64,000 nt of DNA from the NCBI RefSeq assembly GCF_040409815.1, contig NZ_CP099959.1, forward strand, positions 868,001 through 932,000, written 5' to 3'. A model generated the notes under the pieces. That model was not told the origin of the DNA. It saw only the letters and a list, made by a program, of their open reading frames with translations, and ran no database searches. This document shows positions 34,962 to 43,247 of the stretch, piece after piece; the first letter of the stretch is position 1, and every line of letters begins with the position of its first letter. This stretch comes from Polynucleobacter sp. UK-FUSCHL-C3 (GTDB taxonomy: Bacteria > Pseudomonadota > Gammaproteobacteria > Burkholderiales > Burkholderiaceae). A program made the position numbers and the translations under genes.

Positions 34962-35945
34962 ATGAACCAGCGTTTTTATCGAACTATTTCAAAAGTTCTT
35001 GGCATCGTAGCAATCGCCACCATGGGCTTCATGAGTCCTGCGCAAGCACAAAGTTGGCCTGATAAGCCGATCAAATTAGTGATTCCATTTGCAGCAGGCG
35101 GTACCACTGACATTATTGGCCGTATCCTGGCGCAGCAAATGGCTCCCATCTTGGGTCAGAACGTAGTAGTTGAAAACCGTGGCGGTGCCGGTGGCAATAT
35201 TGGTGCTGAGGCTGTAGCAAGAGCGCCTGCTGATGGCTACACCCTACTCCTCGCCTCAGGTAGCATGTTGACCGTTAATCCACATATGTATAAGAAGATG
35301 TCGATTAATTACGCCAAAGACTTTGCTTCTATCTCTACCTTGGTTAGTGGTCCAATGATTATTTCTGTTAATCCAAAGCTAGCAGTTAATAATCTCAATG
35401 ATTTAATTGCGCTGGCTAAGACCAAGAACCTCAACTTTGGTTCCGCCGGTATTGGTAGTCAGGTGCACCTTGCTGGTGAGAACTTCATCACGGCAACTGG
35501 TATTAATGCAACCCATATCCCTTATAAAGGTGAAGCGGCGGCTCTCAGTGATTTAATTGCAGGACAAATTGATTTCTGTGCCTGTAATGTGCCTGCCTCT
35601 ACGGGCTTTATTAAGAGTGGACAAATCAAGGCGCTTGCAGTGACCAGCGCTAAGCGTTTAGCGGCTCTTCCTAATATTCCAACAGTGGCAGAAGCTTCTA
35701 TCCCTGGCTTTGAGAACGTTGGTTGGTTTGCTTTGATGGCACCATCTAACACCCCCAAGGTGATTACCGACAAGATCTACGCTGCTGCGATTAAGGCAGT
35801 AAAGTCTGAGGCGATGCAAAAGAGTTTAGAGCTCAATAGCTTAACCCCTGTCCTGAATACCCAAAAAGAGCTTGAGGCACAAATTGCTTCTGAGTCGATT
35901 AAGTGGGAGAAAGTTATTAAGGCACGCAACCTGACTGCTAACTGA
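34962..35945 (+). CDS. Bug/TctC-type periplasmic solute-binding protein, probably for sulfolactate
   Basis: A 327-residue protein with a signal peptide (cleavage near AQAQ, about residue 30) and the TctC family core starting SWPDKPIKLVIPFAAGGTTD. It binds a carboxylate in the periplasm. Sulfolactate utilisers such as Chromohalobacter import sulfolactate with a tripartite tricarboxylate transporter whose binding protein (SlcH) belongs to this family, so the position divergent from slcC suggests the same job. The membrane subunits TctA and TctB are absent from the window and would have to come from elsewhere. A terminator follows. Confidence 0.82.
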   Translation: MNQRFYRTISKVLGIVAIATMGFMSPAQAQSWPDKPIKLVIPFAAGGTTDIIGRILAQQMAPILGQNVVVENRGGAGGNIGAEAVARAPADGYTLLLASGSMLTVNPHMYKKMSINYAKDFASISTLVSGPMIISVNPKLAVNNLNDLIALAKTKNLNFGSAGIGSQVHLAGENFITATGINATHIPYKGEAAALSDLIAGQIDFCACNVPASTGFIKSGQIKALAVTSAKRLAALPNIPTVAEASIPGFENVGWFALMAPSNTPKVITDKIYAAAIKAVKSEAMQKSLELNSLTPVLNTQKELEAQIASESIKWEKVIKARNLTAN

Positions 35946-36005
35946 TTACATACTCTGCAGTACTCAGTTTTAACTGAGCAACAATCAATCAATTATCTCT
36001 TGGTG

Positions 36006-36040
36006 CCCAGTCTAGAATTTTCTAGGCTGGGTATTTTTTA
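36006..36040 (+). terminator. Rho-independent terminator after tctC
   Basis: Stem CCCAGTCTAGA / TCTAGGCTGGG with one mismatch and an ATTT loop, followed on the plus strand by TATTTTTTA. It lies 60 bases after the tctC stop and just before the convergent flavoprotein gene. Confidence 0.85.
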
Positions 36041-36052
36041 TCGCAATCGTCT

Positions 36053-37774
36053 TTAAGCTTCCACCAAGATCGTTTCGCCGGGGCGCACCATACTAAATGT
36101 CACCGGGCATTTCTTGATTATGAGTTGCTCATCCTTCATGTGTACAGCAGTGAAGAAGGAGGTTTCTAGGTCACCCTCTTCTGGGTAGTCTTCACGATAG
36201 TGAGCGCCGCGCGAGTTCTCTCGTGCTAAGGCTGCCACGACCACAGTCTTACTCACAAGGATGAGATTACGCAGGTTCATCCAATCTTGCCAGGTCAGAT
36301 TAAATGCTCGGTTGGTCTCACCCACCCCCATCGTATGTAATATGTCATCGAGTTTGTTTAGACGTATCCGTGCCGCTTCAAGATCGGCTTGATTACGCAA
36401 GATACCAACTTGATCCCACATGCAATCGGCTAGCTCATCGCGAATGAACTCAATATCACCCGGTGCTTTGTTCAGCGGCTCTTGATGCTCAAGCAGGCTT
36501 TGTTCGATGGCTTCAAGATCGTAATCAAGATGGTTCTTGCCCATGACATATTGCGCCATAGTGTCGCCGGCGATGCCACCAAAGACAGTGGAGTTAGCCA
36601 CTCCGTTACCACCGAGACGGTTAGCACCATGCACACCGCCGGTATCTTCACCAGCAGCAAAGAGACCTGGCAGATCGGTACTGGTGTCGGCTTTAAACAC
36701 CACACCCCCCATCATGTAATGTGCTGTCGGTACCACTTCCACAAGATCATTTGCTAGATCAAATCCAGAATCAGCACAGCGTTCCACCATGCCTTTAAAT
36801 AATTTGCGCACATTATCAGGACCAAGGTGATGCATTTGGATGTAGACGCCACCATTTGGGGTCACGCGTCCCGCACGCATCTCATAAATAATTGATCGAG
36901 AGACAATATCTCGGGTTGCACGTTCATTGCGAGAGTCATAATGGCCCATGAAGCGTTCTTTATTGCCATTGAGTAGATAACCACCCGCACCACGTAAACC
37001 CTCTTCGAGCACTGTTCCGGTCATACGGGTATCTGGACCAGCGAGCATTCCGGTTGGATGAAACTGCACCATCTCCATATCGCGCAGTGTTAAGCCTGCT
37101 CGCAAGGCCATGGCCAAGCCGTCACAACTTTTATCACCCGAGGGGGTATGGTACTTATACATCGTGGGCCCGCCACCGGTGCCGAGTAATACAGCCTTCG
37201 CGCGCACCATCACAAACTCACCGGTACGCATATTGAGCATTAAGACCCCAGCAAGTGCTTTGCCATCCTGGTTCTTTATTAACTCAATGGCGCGGTGTTC
37301 TTCCAGGCGATGAATCCCTCTCGCCCACACTTGCTCGGCTAGGCGATTAATAATCTCAATCCCGGTGAGGTCACCCTTGTGTACGGTGCGATCAAAGGTT
37401 TGTCCTGCAAATGCCTTTTGATGAATGGTCCCATCTGGGTTGCGATCAAAGAAGCATCCGAGCTCATTCTCTAGCTCACGAATACGCTCAACCGATTTGT
37501 TGACCAGGGTCCAGGCTAACTCTTGATCCGATAACCACTTTCCCCCTTCAATCGTATCCATGAAATGACGCTCAACCGAATCTCCTTCTGCCAAGGCTAC
37601 GTTATAGCCACCCTGTACCATGCGCGTGCATCCGCATTTACCAAGAAGTCCTTTTACGGCAATGGTGATGTGTAGATCGGGATTGGCTTGATGTGCATGC
37701 AAGGCTGCAAAGAGCCCTGCACCGCCAGAGCCTAATACCAAGATATCGGTTTGCAGTGTTTGAATGCTTGTCAT
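36053..37774 (-). CDS. Fumarate reductase/succinate dehydrogenase-type flavoprotein subunit
   Basis: A 573-residue flavoprotein. It has the FAD dinucleotide motif LVLGSGGAGLFAALHA, and active-site landmarks VQFHPTGM, EEGLRGAGG, RDIVSRS, PTAHYMMGG and GANRLGGNGVANS. These match SdhA/FrdA, so succinate/fumarate chemistry is expected. Where SdhA and FrdA have the His that binds FAD covalently, the sequence here reads GKCGCTRMVQGG with Cys49, so FAD is probably not His-linked. It is the last gene of a minus-strand operon with a 2Fe-2S-type subunit, two anchors and both fumarase subunits; 2 bases separate it from the fumarase beta gene. Confidence 0.85.
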   Translation of the reverse strand: MTSIQTLQTDILVLGSGGAGLFAALHAHQANPDLHITIAVKGLLGKCGCTRMVQGGYNVALAEGDSVERHFMDTIEGGKWLSDQELAWTLVNKSVERIRELENELGCFFDRNPDGTIHQKAFAGQTFDRTVHKGDLTGIEIINRLAEQVWARGIHRLEEHRAIELIKNQDGKALAGVLMLNMRTGEFVMVRAKAVLLGTGGGPTMYKYHTPSGDKSCDGLAMALRAGLTLRDMEMVQFHPTGMLAGPDTRMTGTVLEEGLRGAGGYLLNGNKERFMGHYDSRNERATRDIVSRSIIYEMRAGRVTPNGGVYIQMHHLGPDNVRKLFKGMVERCADSGFDLANDLVEVVPTAHYMMGGVVFKADTSTDLPGLFAAGEDTGGVHGANRLGGNGVANSTVFGGIAGDTMAQYVMGKNHLDYDLEAIEQSLLEHQEPLNKAPGDIEFIRDELADCMWDQVGILRNQADLEAARIRLNKLDDILHTMGVGETNRAFNLTWQDWMNLRNLILVSKTVVVAALARENSRGAHYREDYPEEGDLETSFFTAVHMKDEQLIIKKCPVTFSMVRPGETILVEA

Positions 37775-37776
37775 GG

Positions 37777-38385
37777 TTACACAATCCCTAAACTTTTTAG
37801 TACCGTTGCTTTATTGATCGCCACATCGGCTTTCACGTCTTGATAAATACTGCCGCCGTGGCTATCCATTGCTACCAAGAGTGGGCCAAACTGATTAATC
37901 TTGAACTTCCAGAGCGACTCTGGATTGAGATCATCAAGATCCACATCTTCAATCTGATCAATCCAGGTGGTCTCTAATGCGGCTGTGCCACCAATGATTG
38001 CTAAGTAGACCCCGCCATGTTTTGCAAATGCTGCTGCCGATGACTCGCGTAAGCCACCCTTCCCCACAATCATGCGTACGCCATATTCGTTCATGAGAGG
38101 TTCAGTAAATCGTTCCATCCGATCCGAGGTGGTAGTACCAATACAAATAGGCTGATACCCTGCGGGGAACTCTGCACTGACAGGCACTTTACGCACGTTG
38201 GGCGCCGTATGAATCACGGCATGACCGCGAAGATCAAACTTCGTTTTACGACCCCGATCAAACAAATGGATCTGGGTGGCATCCCGAATCCCAAAAAGTG
38301 TTTGTTGCAAGGTTACGGTGTCATTGATCTTGAGCTTCCGAATATCGGCTTCGCTAACAGGGGTGGGTAAGTTGTAATGGGCCAT
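37777..38385 (-). CDS. Class I fumarate hydratase, beta subunit
   Basis: A 202-residue protein matching the C-terminal (beta) domain of class I fumarases: RGHAVIHTAPNVRKVP, PICIGTTTSDRME, IVGKGGLRESSA and GVYLAIIGGTAAL. With the alpha gene 7 bases upstream it makes the oxygen-sensitive [4Fe-4S] fumarase (an L-tartrate dehydratase-like arrangement is the alternative). The ATG at 38385 is preferred; the longer frame overlaps the alpha gene. Next to a succinate/fumarate flavoprotein, fumarase is the sensible call. Confidence 0.85.
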   Translation of the reverse strand: MAHYNLPTPVSEADIRKLKINDTVTLQQTLFGIRDATQIHLFDRGRKTKFDLRGHAVIHTAPNVRKVPVSAEFPAGYQPICIGTTTSDRMERFTEPLMNEYGVRMIVGKGGLRESSAAAFAKHGGVYLAIIGGTAALETTWIDQIEDVDLDDLNPESLWKFKINQFGPLLVAMDSHGGSIYQDVKADVAINKATVLKSLGIV

Positions 38386-38392
38386 GATCGTC

Positions 38393-39268
38393 CTAAAATC
38401 CGTATGCCACACCCTGTGGTGTGATGCGAACCCGCGCACGTCGCGCTGAATGACACTGCATGTTTACAGCAACGGGGTTCATGGTGATATGTGTAGCAGC
38501 GAGTTCTACATGGACTGCAAAAGCGGTACCATCACCACCAAGCCCTTGAGGACCAATCCCCAATTGATTAACTGCAGTGCTCAGTTCCACTTCCAATTTG
38601 GCACCCTCTTCATCACTGCAGTGTGTTCCCAGCGCTCGGGTGGCAGCACGTTTGGCTAAGGCGACGCATTGATCCGAGGTGCCCCCCACGCCAACTCCCA
38701 CGATTGTCGGCGGGCAGGTTTTACCACCGGCGTTCACAACGCTTTCGATCACAAAGGCCTTGACCCCTAAGATTCCTTCGGCTGGGATGGCCATCTTTAG
38801 GAAGGAGTTGTTCTCCGAGCCGCTACCTTTTGGGATCATCTCAATCTCAATCGTATCGGCCTTGTCCATAAAATCAATATGGATTGCAGGCATCTCAATA
38901 CCACTCGAGGTGTGATTGTTCTTACGTGTAATGGGATGAACTACGGAGGAGCGCAGCGGGTATTCTGTGGTGGCGCGTTCACACCCTCTGCGAATGGCTT
39001 CCTTTAGGCGCACTCCATCCACTGTTACGCCTCTACCAATCCAAACGTTGTAGATCGGTAGACCTGTGTCTTGGCACAGCAAATTATCTTCACGCTCGGC
39101 TACCGCAATATTGGTCACCATGGTTCCTAGCACCACTTGGGCACGTGCGTCGGTTTCGGTGCTCTTCAGTCGATTAATCCCCTGTTTCACATCATCGGGA
39201 AGTAATTTAAGTGCGCGGATATACAACTCCTTACATGCGTCCTCAACGTGTTGCAGATTTAGTTCCAT
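38393..39268 (-). CDS. Class I fumarate hydratase, alpha subunit
   Basis: A 291-residue Fe-S domain. Cluster cysteines appear in LLCQDTGLPIY, in RRGCERATTEYPLR and in GKTCPPTIVGVGVGGTSDQC. It pairs with the beta subunit gene downstream to interconvert fumarate and malate. Separate alpha and beta genes are common in betaproteobacteria, unlike the fused FumA of E. coli. It lies 33 bases downstream of the membrane anchor gene. Confidence 0.86.
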   Translation of the reverse strand: MELNLQHVEDACKELYIRALKLLPDDVKQGINRLKSTETDARAQVVLGTMVTNIAVAEREDNLLCQDTGLPIYNVWIGRGVTVDGVRLKEAIRRGCERATTEYPLRSSVVHPITRKNNHTSSGIEMPAIHIDFMDKADTIEIEMIPKGSGSENNSFLKMAIPAEGILGVKAFVIESVVNAGGKTCPPTIVGVGVGGTSDQCVALAKRAATRALGTHCSDEEGAKLEVELSTAVNQLGIGPQGLGGDGTAFAVHVELAATHITMNPVAVNMQCHSARRARVRITPQGVAYGF

Positions 39269-39301
39269 ATCCGATCCTAATGAAGTAAGTCCTGGGATGA
39301 T

Positions 39302-39667
39302 CTAGCGTGACAAGATTAAAAATAAGCCGCCACATACGAGCGATCCAAGCACTGCCATTTGGATCCATGCTTTCCGTAAGCCCTTCCAAACACCAAACTC
39401 AATTACGAGCAAGCGTGTCCCACCGATTAAGTGCAATGCCAAGAGAGTAACCAAAGCCCATTCCCCAAACTTGAAGATGGGGAAGTCGGTCAGTTTAAGG
39501 TAACTTGCCAGCTCAGCTTCGCCCTTTAAAGAACGCGAGAGTAAGAAAAAATGCAGGGGCAGAAAGCAGGCCAATAGTAGACCCGAAACACGATGCAAAT
39601 AGTAAGCAAAATAAGACCAGTGGGCCCTTCCCCGAAAATCAAGTTGGCGCATAGATTTTTGGCTCAT
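39302..39667 (-). CDS. Succinate dehydrogenase/fumarate reductase membrane anchor, second subunit
   Basis: A 121-residue protein with three membrane spans. SYFAYYLHRVSGLLLACFLPLHFFLL contains the haem/quinone-region His and the Ser/Arg pattern seen in SdhC-like anchors. The ATG at 39667 overlaps the upstream anchor's stop as ATGA; a longer open frame upstream lies inside that gene. It works with the preceding anchor to seat the Fe-S and flavoprotein subunits on the membrane and reduce or oxidise quinone. Confidence 0.75.
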   Translation of the reverse strand: MSQKSMRQLDFRGRAHWSYFAYYLHRVSGLLLACFLPLHFFLLSRSLKGEAELASYLKLTDFPIFKFGEWALVTLLALHLIGGTRLLVIEFGVWKGLRKAWIQMAVLGSLVCGGLFLILSR

Positions 39668-40023
39668 GGCTGTCCCCAGACCACACCAATTACCGCCATG
39701 GTTCCTAGTATGAGTATTAGGGCTGCCAGCAAGAGTGGTAAGGCACGGTTCAGAAAAGCGTTTTGGATGTTCTCTCGCAAGATATTGGCAAGGCCAATGG
39801 GGGCATGCACAAAGCAGGCGAGCACGAAGATCTCGTAGAACAAAGCAAAGCCCCAATTGCCGCGCGTTCTTCCAAGGATCTCATTTGCTGTTAGTCCGTC
39901 TTGCACAGCAATGTAGATGATGATGAGATGGATCGCTACGCACAGAGCTAAGACCATTGCACTAATGCGTTGGTAGTACCATAGTTTGGCTTGCAGTATT
40001 GCTGCACTCACAGCTTGCCCCAT
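39664..40023 (-). CDS. Succinate dehydrogenase/fumarate reductase membrane anchor, first subunit
   Basis: A 119-residue protein with three spans (about residues 20-40, 62-82 and 92-116). The LWYYQRISAMVLALCVAIHLIIIY segment has the conserved Arg-Ile-Ser and His of the SdhC/SdhD fold. It overlaps the Fe-S subunit gene by 16 bases and the second anchor by 4 bases, so the order Fe-S, anchor, anchor, fumarase, flavoprotein is one transcript. Confidence 0.75.
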   Translation of the reverse strand: MGQAVSAAILQAKLWYYQRISAMVLALCVAIHLIIIYIAVQDGLTANEILGRTRGNWGFALFYEIFVLACFVHAPIGLANILRENIQNAFLNRALPLLLAALILILGTMAVIGVVWGQP

Positions 40024-40739
40024 TTACTACCCATTACGGCGGCACGTCCCACAATCTTTTTAAGACCCGCAATCCCAGCGGTGGGCTCAATTTGTTTCGG
40101 GCATCGCTCTGAACAAGTTCCTTGGGTGTGGCACGAGTGACAACCTGCATCACCGGCAACCGAGCGCAGACGATCAAGCTGTTGACTATCACGCTCATCG
40201 TTCACTAAGGTCCAAGCACGATTTAAGGCTGCAGGTCCTAAATAAGACTCACGGGCCGACACCACTTCGCACGAGGCGTAGCAAACACCACAACCAATGC
40301 ACTCGATTCCGGCATTGGCTAGTTGGCGTTCTTCCGAATCGGGTTTGACCTTGGCGAAGTCATCATGGCGAGTTTGCTCTCCCTTAAAGTAGCCAACCGC
40401 TTTACTCATCTTGTCAAAGAACTCGCTCATATCGGTTGCTAGATCTTTGATGATTGGTAAGTTATCCAATGGTGCAATCTCGAGGGTGTCGCTATCCGCA
40501 ATCTTGGCCACGTGCGTGCGGCAGGTCCAACGGGCTTTGCCGTTTACAGTCATAGCGCAGGACCCACACATCCCCACTCGGCAAGCAAAGCGATAGCTCA
40601 GTGTTGGGTCGAGTTTGCGCTGGATATAGGTCACAACATCCAACACCGTTTGGTTAGCTGCGCGGGGCACTTCGTAATCTACGAAGCCGCCATCTTGGGT
40701 GCCGCGCCAGACTTTTACTTTTAGGATCGATTGACTCAT
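40008..40739 (-). CDS. Succinate dehydrogenase/fumarate reductase iron-sulfur subunit
   Basis: A 243-residue SdhB/FrdB-type protein. The [2Fe-2S] ligands are in CRVGMCGSCAMTVNGKARWTC (about residues 54-74), and the C-terminal part has CIGCGVCYASCE and CHSCHTQGTCSERCPK for the [4Fe-4S] and [3Fe-4S] clusters. The ATG at 40739 begins the conserved fold; an ATG further upstream adds 21 untypical residues and lies in the regulatory gap. It heads the operon divergent from a LysR gene. Confidence 0.88.
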   Translation of the reverse strand: MSQSILKVKVWRGTQDGGFVDYEVPRAANQTVLDVVTYIQRKLDPTLSYRFACRVGMCGSCAMTVNGKARWTCRTHVAKIADSDTLEIAPLDNLPIIKDLATDMSEFFDKMSKAVGYFKGEQTRHDDFAKVKPDSEERQLANAGIECIGCGVCYASCEVVSARESYLGPAALNRAWTLVNDERDSQQLDRLRSVAGDAGCHSCHTQGTCSERCPKQIEPTAGIAGLKKIVGRAAVMGSKWGKL

Positions 40740-40799
40740 GTACTCATTATAGGGATAGACAGTAAAATTTATATCGAATAGTATTTTAATTGAGATAAA

Positions 40800-40816
40800 C
40801 AATTAATTTATAATTG
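40800..40816. promoter_or_regulatory. Inverted repeat between the sdh/frd operon and its LysR gene
   Basis: CAATTA-N5-TAATTG is a perfect 6-bp inverted repeat ending 5 bases before the LysR start codon, in the 81-base divergent gap. A LysR protein binding here would repress its own synthesis and could act on the divergent sdh/frd operon. AT-richness makes chance repeats fairly likely. Confidence 0.35.
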
Positions 40817-40820
40817 ATCT

Positions 40821-41696
40821 ATGTCGAGTATCCGTGTTCTCAAGAACTTTATTGCTGTCACCCGCCACCCCAGCGTCGCTGCCGCTGCGCGTGAGATCGG
40901 CTTAACCCCGGCTGCTGCTGGTCAACAACTGGCCCAGCTTGAGGGTGATATTGGGGTTTCGCTCTTTGATCGCAATAAGCGCTCCTTGGTTCTTAATAAT
41001 CAAGGTCGGGCTTTGATCGAGCCGATTCAGGAGATCATCTCGCGCTATGAGTCCTTAGGCGCAGAGTTTAAGTCGGGCCTAAGCGGCTCGCTCACCCTAG
41101 GGGCGCTGGTCTCAAGTTTGATGGGGCAATTTGGGAAGACCCTTGAGCAACTGAAGCAGCAATACCCCGAGCTAGAGATCAAAATTAGCACAGGACTATC
41201 TAGTGATTTTTTAGAGCAGGTAATCGCTGGGGTCTTAGATGCTGCGATTGTGACCGAGTCACCCTACGCTCTTCCAAAAAGCGTGCAATGGACAGCTCTC
41301 TATGAAGAACAAATGATCCTGATTTATCCCAAGGATAAAGATCGTACCGATTTACCCTTCATCCGCTTTGAACCCAAAACCTGGACCGGTGAACTCGTTG
41401 ATCAAGTGATTCGGTCCAATCACTTGCAGATTGAGAGCAGTATGGTGGTTAACTCGGTTGAGGCCATCATTGAGTTGGTGCGACAGGGTCTTGGCTATGC
41501 AATTGTGCCGATGCTTGCCAATGTGCAGTGGGATAAAGATAAACGCATTGTAATCAGCATACCTGGTCGCAAAGCGGTTTACCGACGTGTAGGTTTGTTA
41601 GAACGCAAGAATCATGGGCGTAAGAACATTACCCAAGCGATTGAGGATCACTTTCGGAAGGTCAAGAAAGCTTTGCGTTCTGGGGTAAAGCGCTAA
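40821..41696 (+). CDS. LysR-family regulator
   Basis: A 291-residue LysR-type protein: winged helix at about residues 1-60 (VAAAAREIGLTPAAAGQQLAQLEGDIGVSLFDR), then a periplasmic-binding-protein-like effector domain. It is divergent from the second succinate/fumarate operon, which it probably regulates. The start ATG has little upstream room for a leader. The stop overlaps the convergent esterase gene by 4 bases. Confidence 0.88.
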   Translation: MSSIRVLKNFIAVTRHPSVAAAAREIGLTPAAAGQQLAQLEGDIGVSLFDRNKRSLVLNNQGRALIEPIQEIISRYESLGAEFKSGLSGSLTLGALVSSLMGQFGKTLEQLKQQYPELEIKISTGLSSDFLEQVIAGVLDAAIVTESPYALPKSVQWTALYEEQMILIYPKDKDRTDLPFIRFEPKTWTGELVDQVIRSNHLQIESSMVVNSVEAIIELVRQGLGYAIVPMLANVQWDKDKRIVISIPGRKAVYRRVGLLERKNHGRKNITQAIEDHFRKVKKALRSGVKR

Positions 41697-42292
41697 GCGT
41701 GGGTCGCAAACCCAATCACTTGATCAAGATACTGCGGGTACTCGGTGATTCCGTGATCACTACCCTCGATGATGAGATGCTTTGCTCCAGGGTAATGTTC
41801 TACCATCTCATGCCAGTCGAGTAACTCATCGCCCTTTGCTGCTAACAAGAAATAGCGCTCTGCATGGGTAATCTCTTCAACCTGTTGCTCTTTGAGTTGC
41901 TCGACATACTCTGCTCGCCAATCAAAGGGCTCGTCACTATCGTATGCAGTTAGCTGTCCGACATAAGGGGCTAACTCCCGCGCTGCGCGCACGGCGGGGT
42001 TAAGCATGATAGCTTTAGCGTGCGGGTATTGCTCAGCAAGGTAGGTGGCATAGAAGCCGCCCAAGGATGAACCAATGATGCATAGATCTTTCGCCTTAGT
42101 CTCTGCAATTTTTTGTTTGACCATCGTCATTGCTGCTTGGGGGGATGGTGGTAACTGGGGACAATACCATTCGATGGCTTGACCGTCTTTAACGAGAGAG
42201 GCAATCGCCTCTCCTGTTAGTTGTGCCTTAGAAGAACTTGGGGACGACCTAAACCCGTGAAGATAAACAATCAAGAGTTTAGGTGTGGGCAT
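41693..42292 (-). CDS. YqiA-type alpha/beta-hydrolase esterase
   Basis: A 199-residue hydrolase. LIVYLHGFRSSPSSSKA at the N-terminus gives the oxyanion region, GSSLGGFYATYLAEQ the nucleophile Ser (about residue 75), and EGSDHGITEY the catalytic His. It fits the YqiA/UPF0227 family, with unknown natural substrate. It follows glxR by 3 bases and so probably lies at the end of the glyoxylate operon. Confidence 0.85.
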   Translation of the reverse strand: MPTPKLLIVYLHGFRSSPSSSKAQLTGEAIASLVKDGQAIEWYCPQLPPSPQAAMTMVKQKIAETKAKDLCIIGSSLGGFYATYLAEQYPHAKAIMLNPAVRAARELAPYVGQLTAYDSDEPFDWRAEYVEQLKEQQVEEITHAERYFLLAAKGDELLDWHEMVEHYPGAKHLIIEGSDHGITEYPQYLDQVIGFATHA

Positions 42293-42295
42293 TTC

Positions 42296-43195
42296 TTATG
42301 AAGCCTTTTGTCCGATCTCAAAGTTAGCAAGCTTCTCAAGGGCCTTCACCATAGCGGAGTGATCCCATGCCTTGCCACCATGTGCTGCACAGGAGTTAAA
42401 TAACTCTTGCGCAGTTGCAGTGTTTGGTAGTGATACACCTAAGGCTTTAGCACTGCTCAGTGCTAAGTTCAGATCCTTCTGATGCAACTCAATTCTGAAC
42501 CCTGGATTAAAGGTGCGATTGACCATGCGCTCGCCGTGTACTTCCAAGATCTTTGAGCTTGCAAAGCCGCCCATGAGTGCTTGACGAACTTTAGCAGGAT
42601 CGGCACCGGCTTTGGCTGCAAACAAGAGTGCTTCTCCAACGGCTTCAATATTAAGAGCCACGATGATCTGATTGGCTACTTTGGCGGTCTGCCCTGCTCC
42701 ATTGCCACCAACGAGATTAATGTTCTTGCCCATGAGCTCAAAGAGGAGCTTCACTTTATTGAATACGCCCTCATCGGCACCAACCATGATCGAGAGGGTG
42801 GCATTTTGTGCGCCTACTTGCCCACCCGATACAGGAGCGTCAACATAGTCGCAGCCTAGATCGTTCATCTTCTTAGCAAACTCTTTGGTGGCGATCGGTG
42901 AGATCGAGCTCATGTCGATGACGGTCTTGCCTTTGGTGATACCTGAGGAGATGCCGTTCTCACCAAAGAGAACTTTCTCAACATCCGGAGTATCAGGAAC
43001 CATCGTGAAAATGATGTCAGCCTGTTTGGCAACATCAGCAGCGGTCTTGCAAGCAACAGCACCGGCTTTGATTAAATCTTCGGGGACTTGGCTGCGGGTT
43101 GCGACGAAGACCTGATGGCCACCTTTTAATAAATGACCAGCCATGGGTGAACCCATGATGCCTAAACCAATAAAGCCTAACTTTTGTGCGCTCAT
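42296..43195 (-). CDS. glxR: 2-hydroxy-3-oxopropionate (tartronate semialdehyde) reductase
   Basis: A 299-residue beta-hydroxyacid dehydrogenase. It has GFIGLGIMGSPMAGHLL (NAD(P) binding), DAPVSGGQVGAQNATLSIM (substrate binding) and the catalytic Lys in GAGQTAKVANQ. It reduces tartronate semialdehyde made by Gcl to D-glycerate. The order gcl-hyi-glxR on one strand makes the assignment firm over other beta-hydroxyacid dehydrogenases. Confidence 0.92.
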   Translation of the reverse strand: MSAQKLGFIGLGIMGSPMAGHLLKGGHQVFVATRSQVPEDLIKAGAVACKTAADVAKQADIIFTMVPDTPDVEKVLFGENGISSGITKGKTVIDMSSISPIATKEFAKKMNDLGCDYVDAPVSGGQVGAQNATLSIMVGADEGVFNKVKLLFELMGKNINLVGGNGAGQTAKVANQIIVALNIEAVGEALLFAAKAGADPAKVRQALMGGFASSKILEVHGERMVNRTFNPGFRIELHQKDLNLALSSAKALGVSLPNTATAQELFNSCAAHGGKAWDHSAMVKALEKLANFEIGQKAS

Positions 43196-43247
43196 ATCAA
43201 TACCTTCTGCTTAAAAATAATAGAAATTACCTTGGCTGGACCAAGGC

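Noticed and set aside
35946..36052. The tctC terminator acting also for the convergent flavoprotein operon
   Set aside because: The T-tract exists only on the plus strand; the minus-strand side lacks one.
39302..39856. A 184-residue version of the second anchor subunit with a Cys/Arg-rich N-terminus
   Set aside because: The extra residues are the upstream anchor gene read in another frame; the ATG at 39667 overlapping the stop gives the normal protein.
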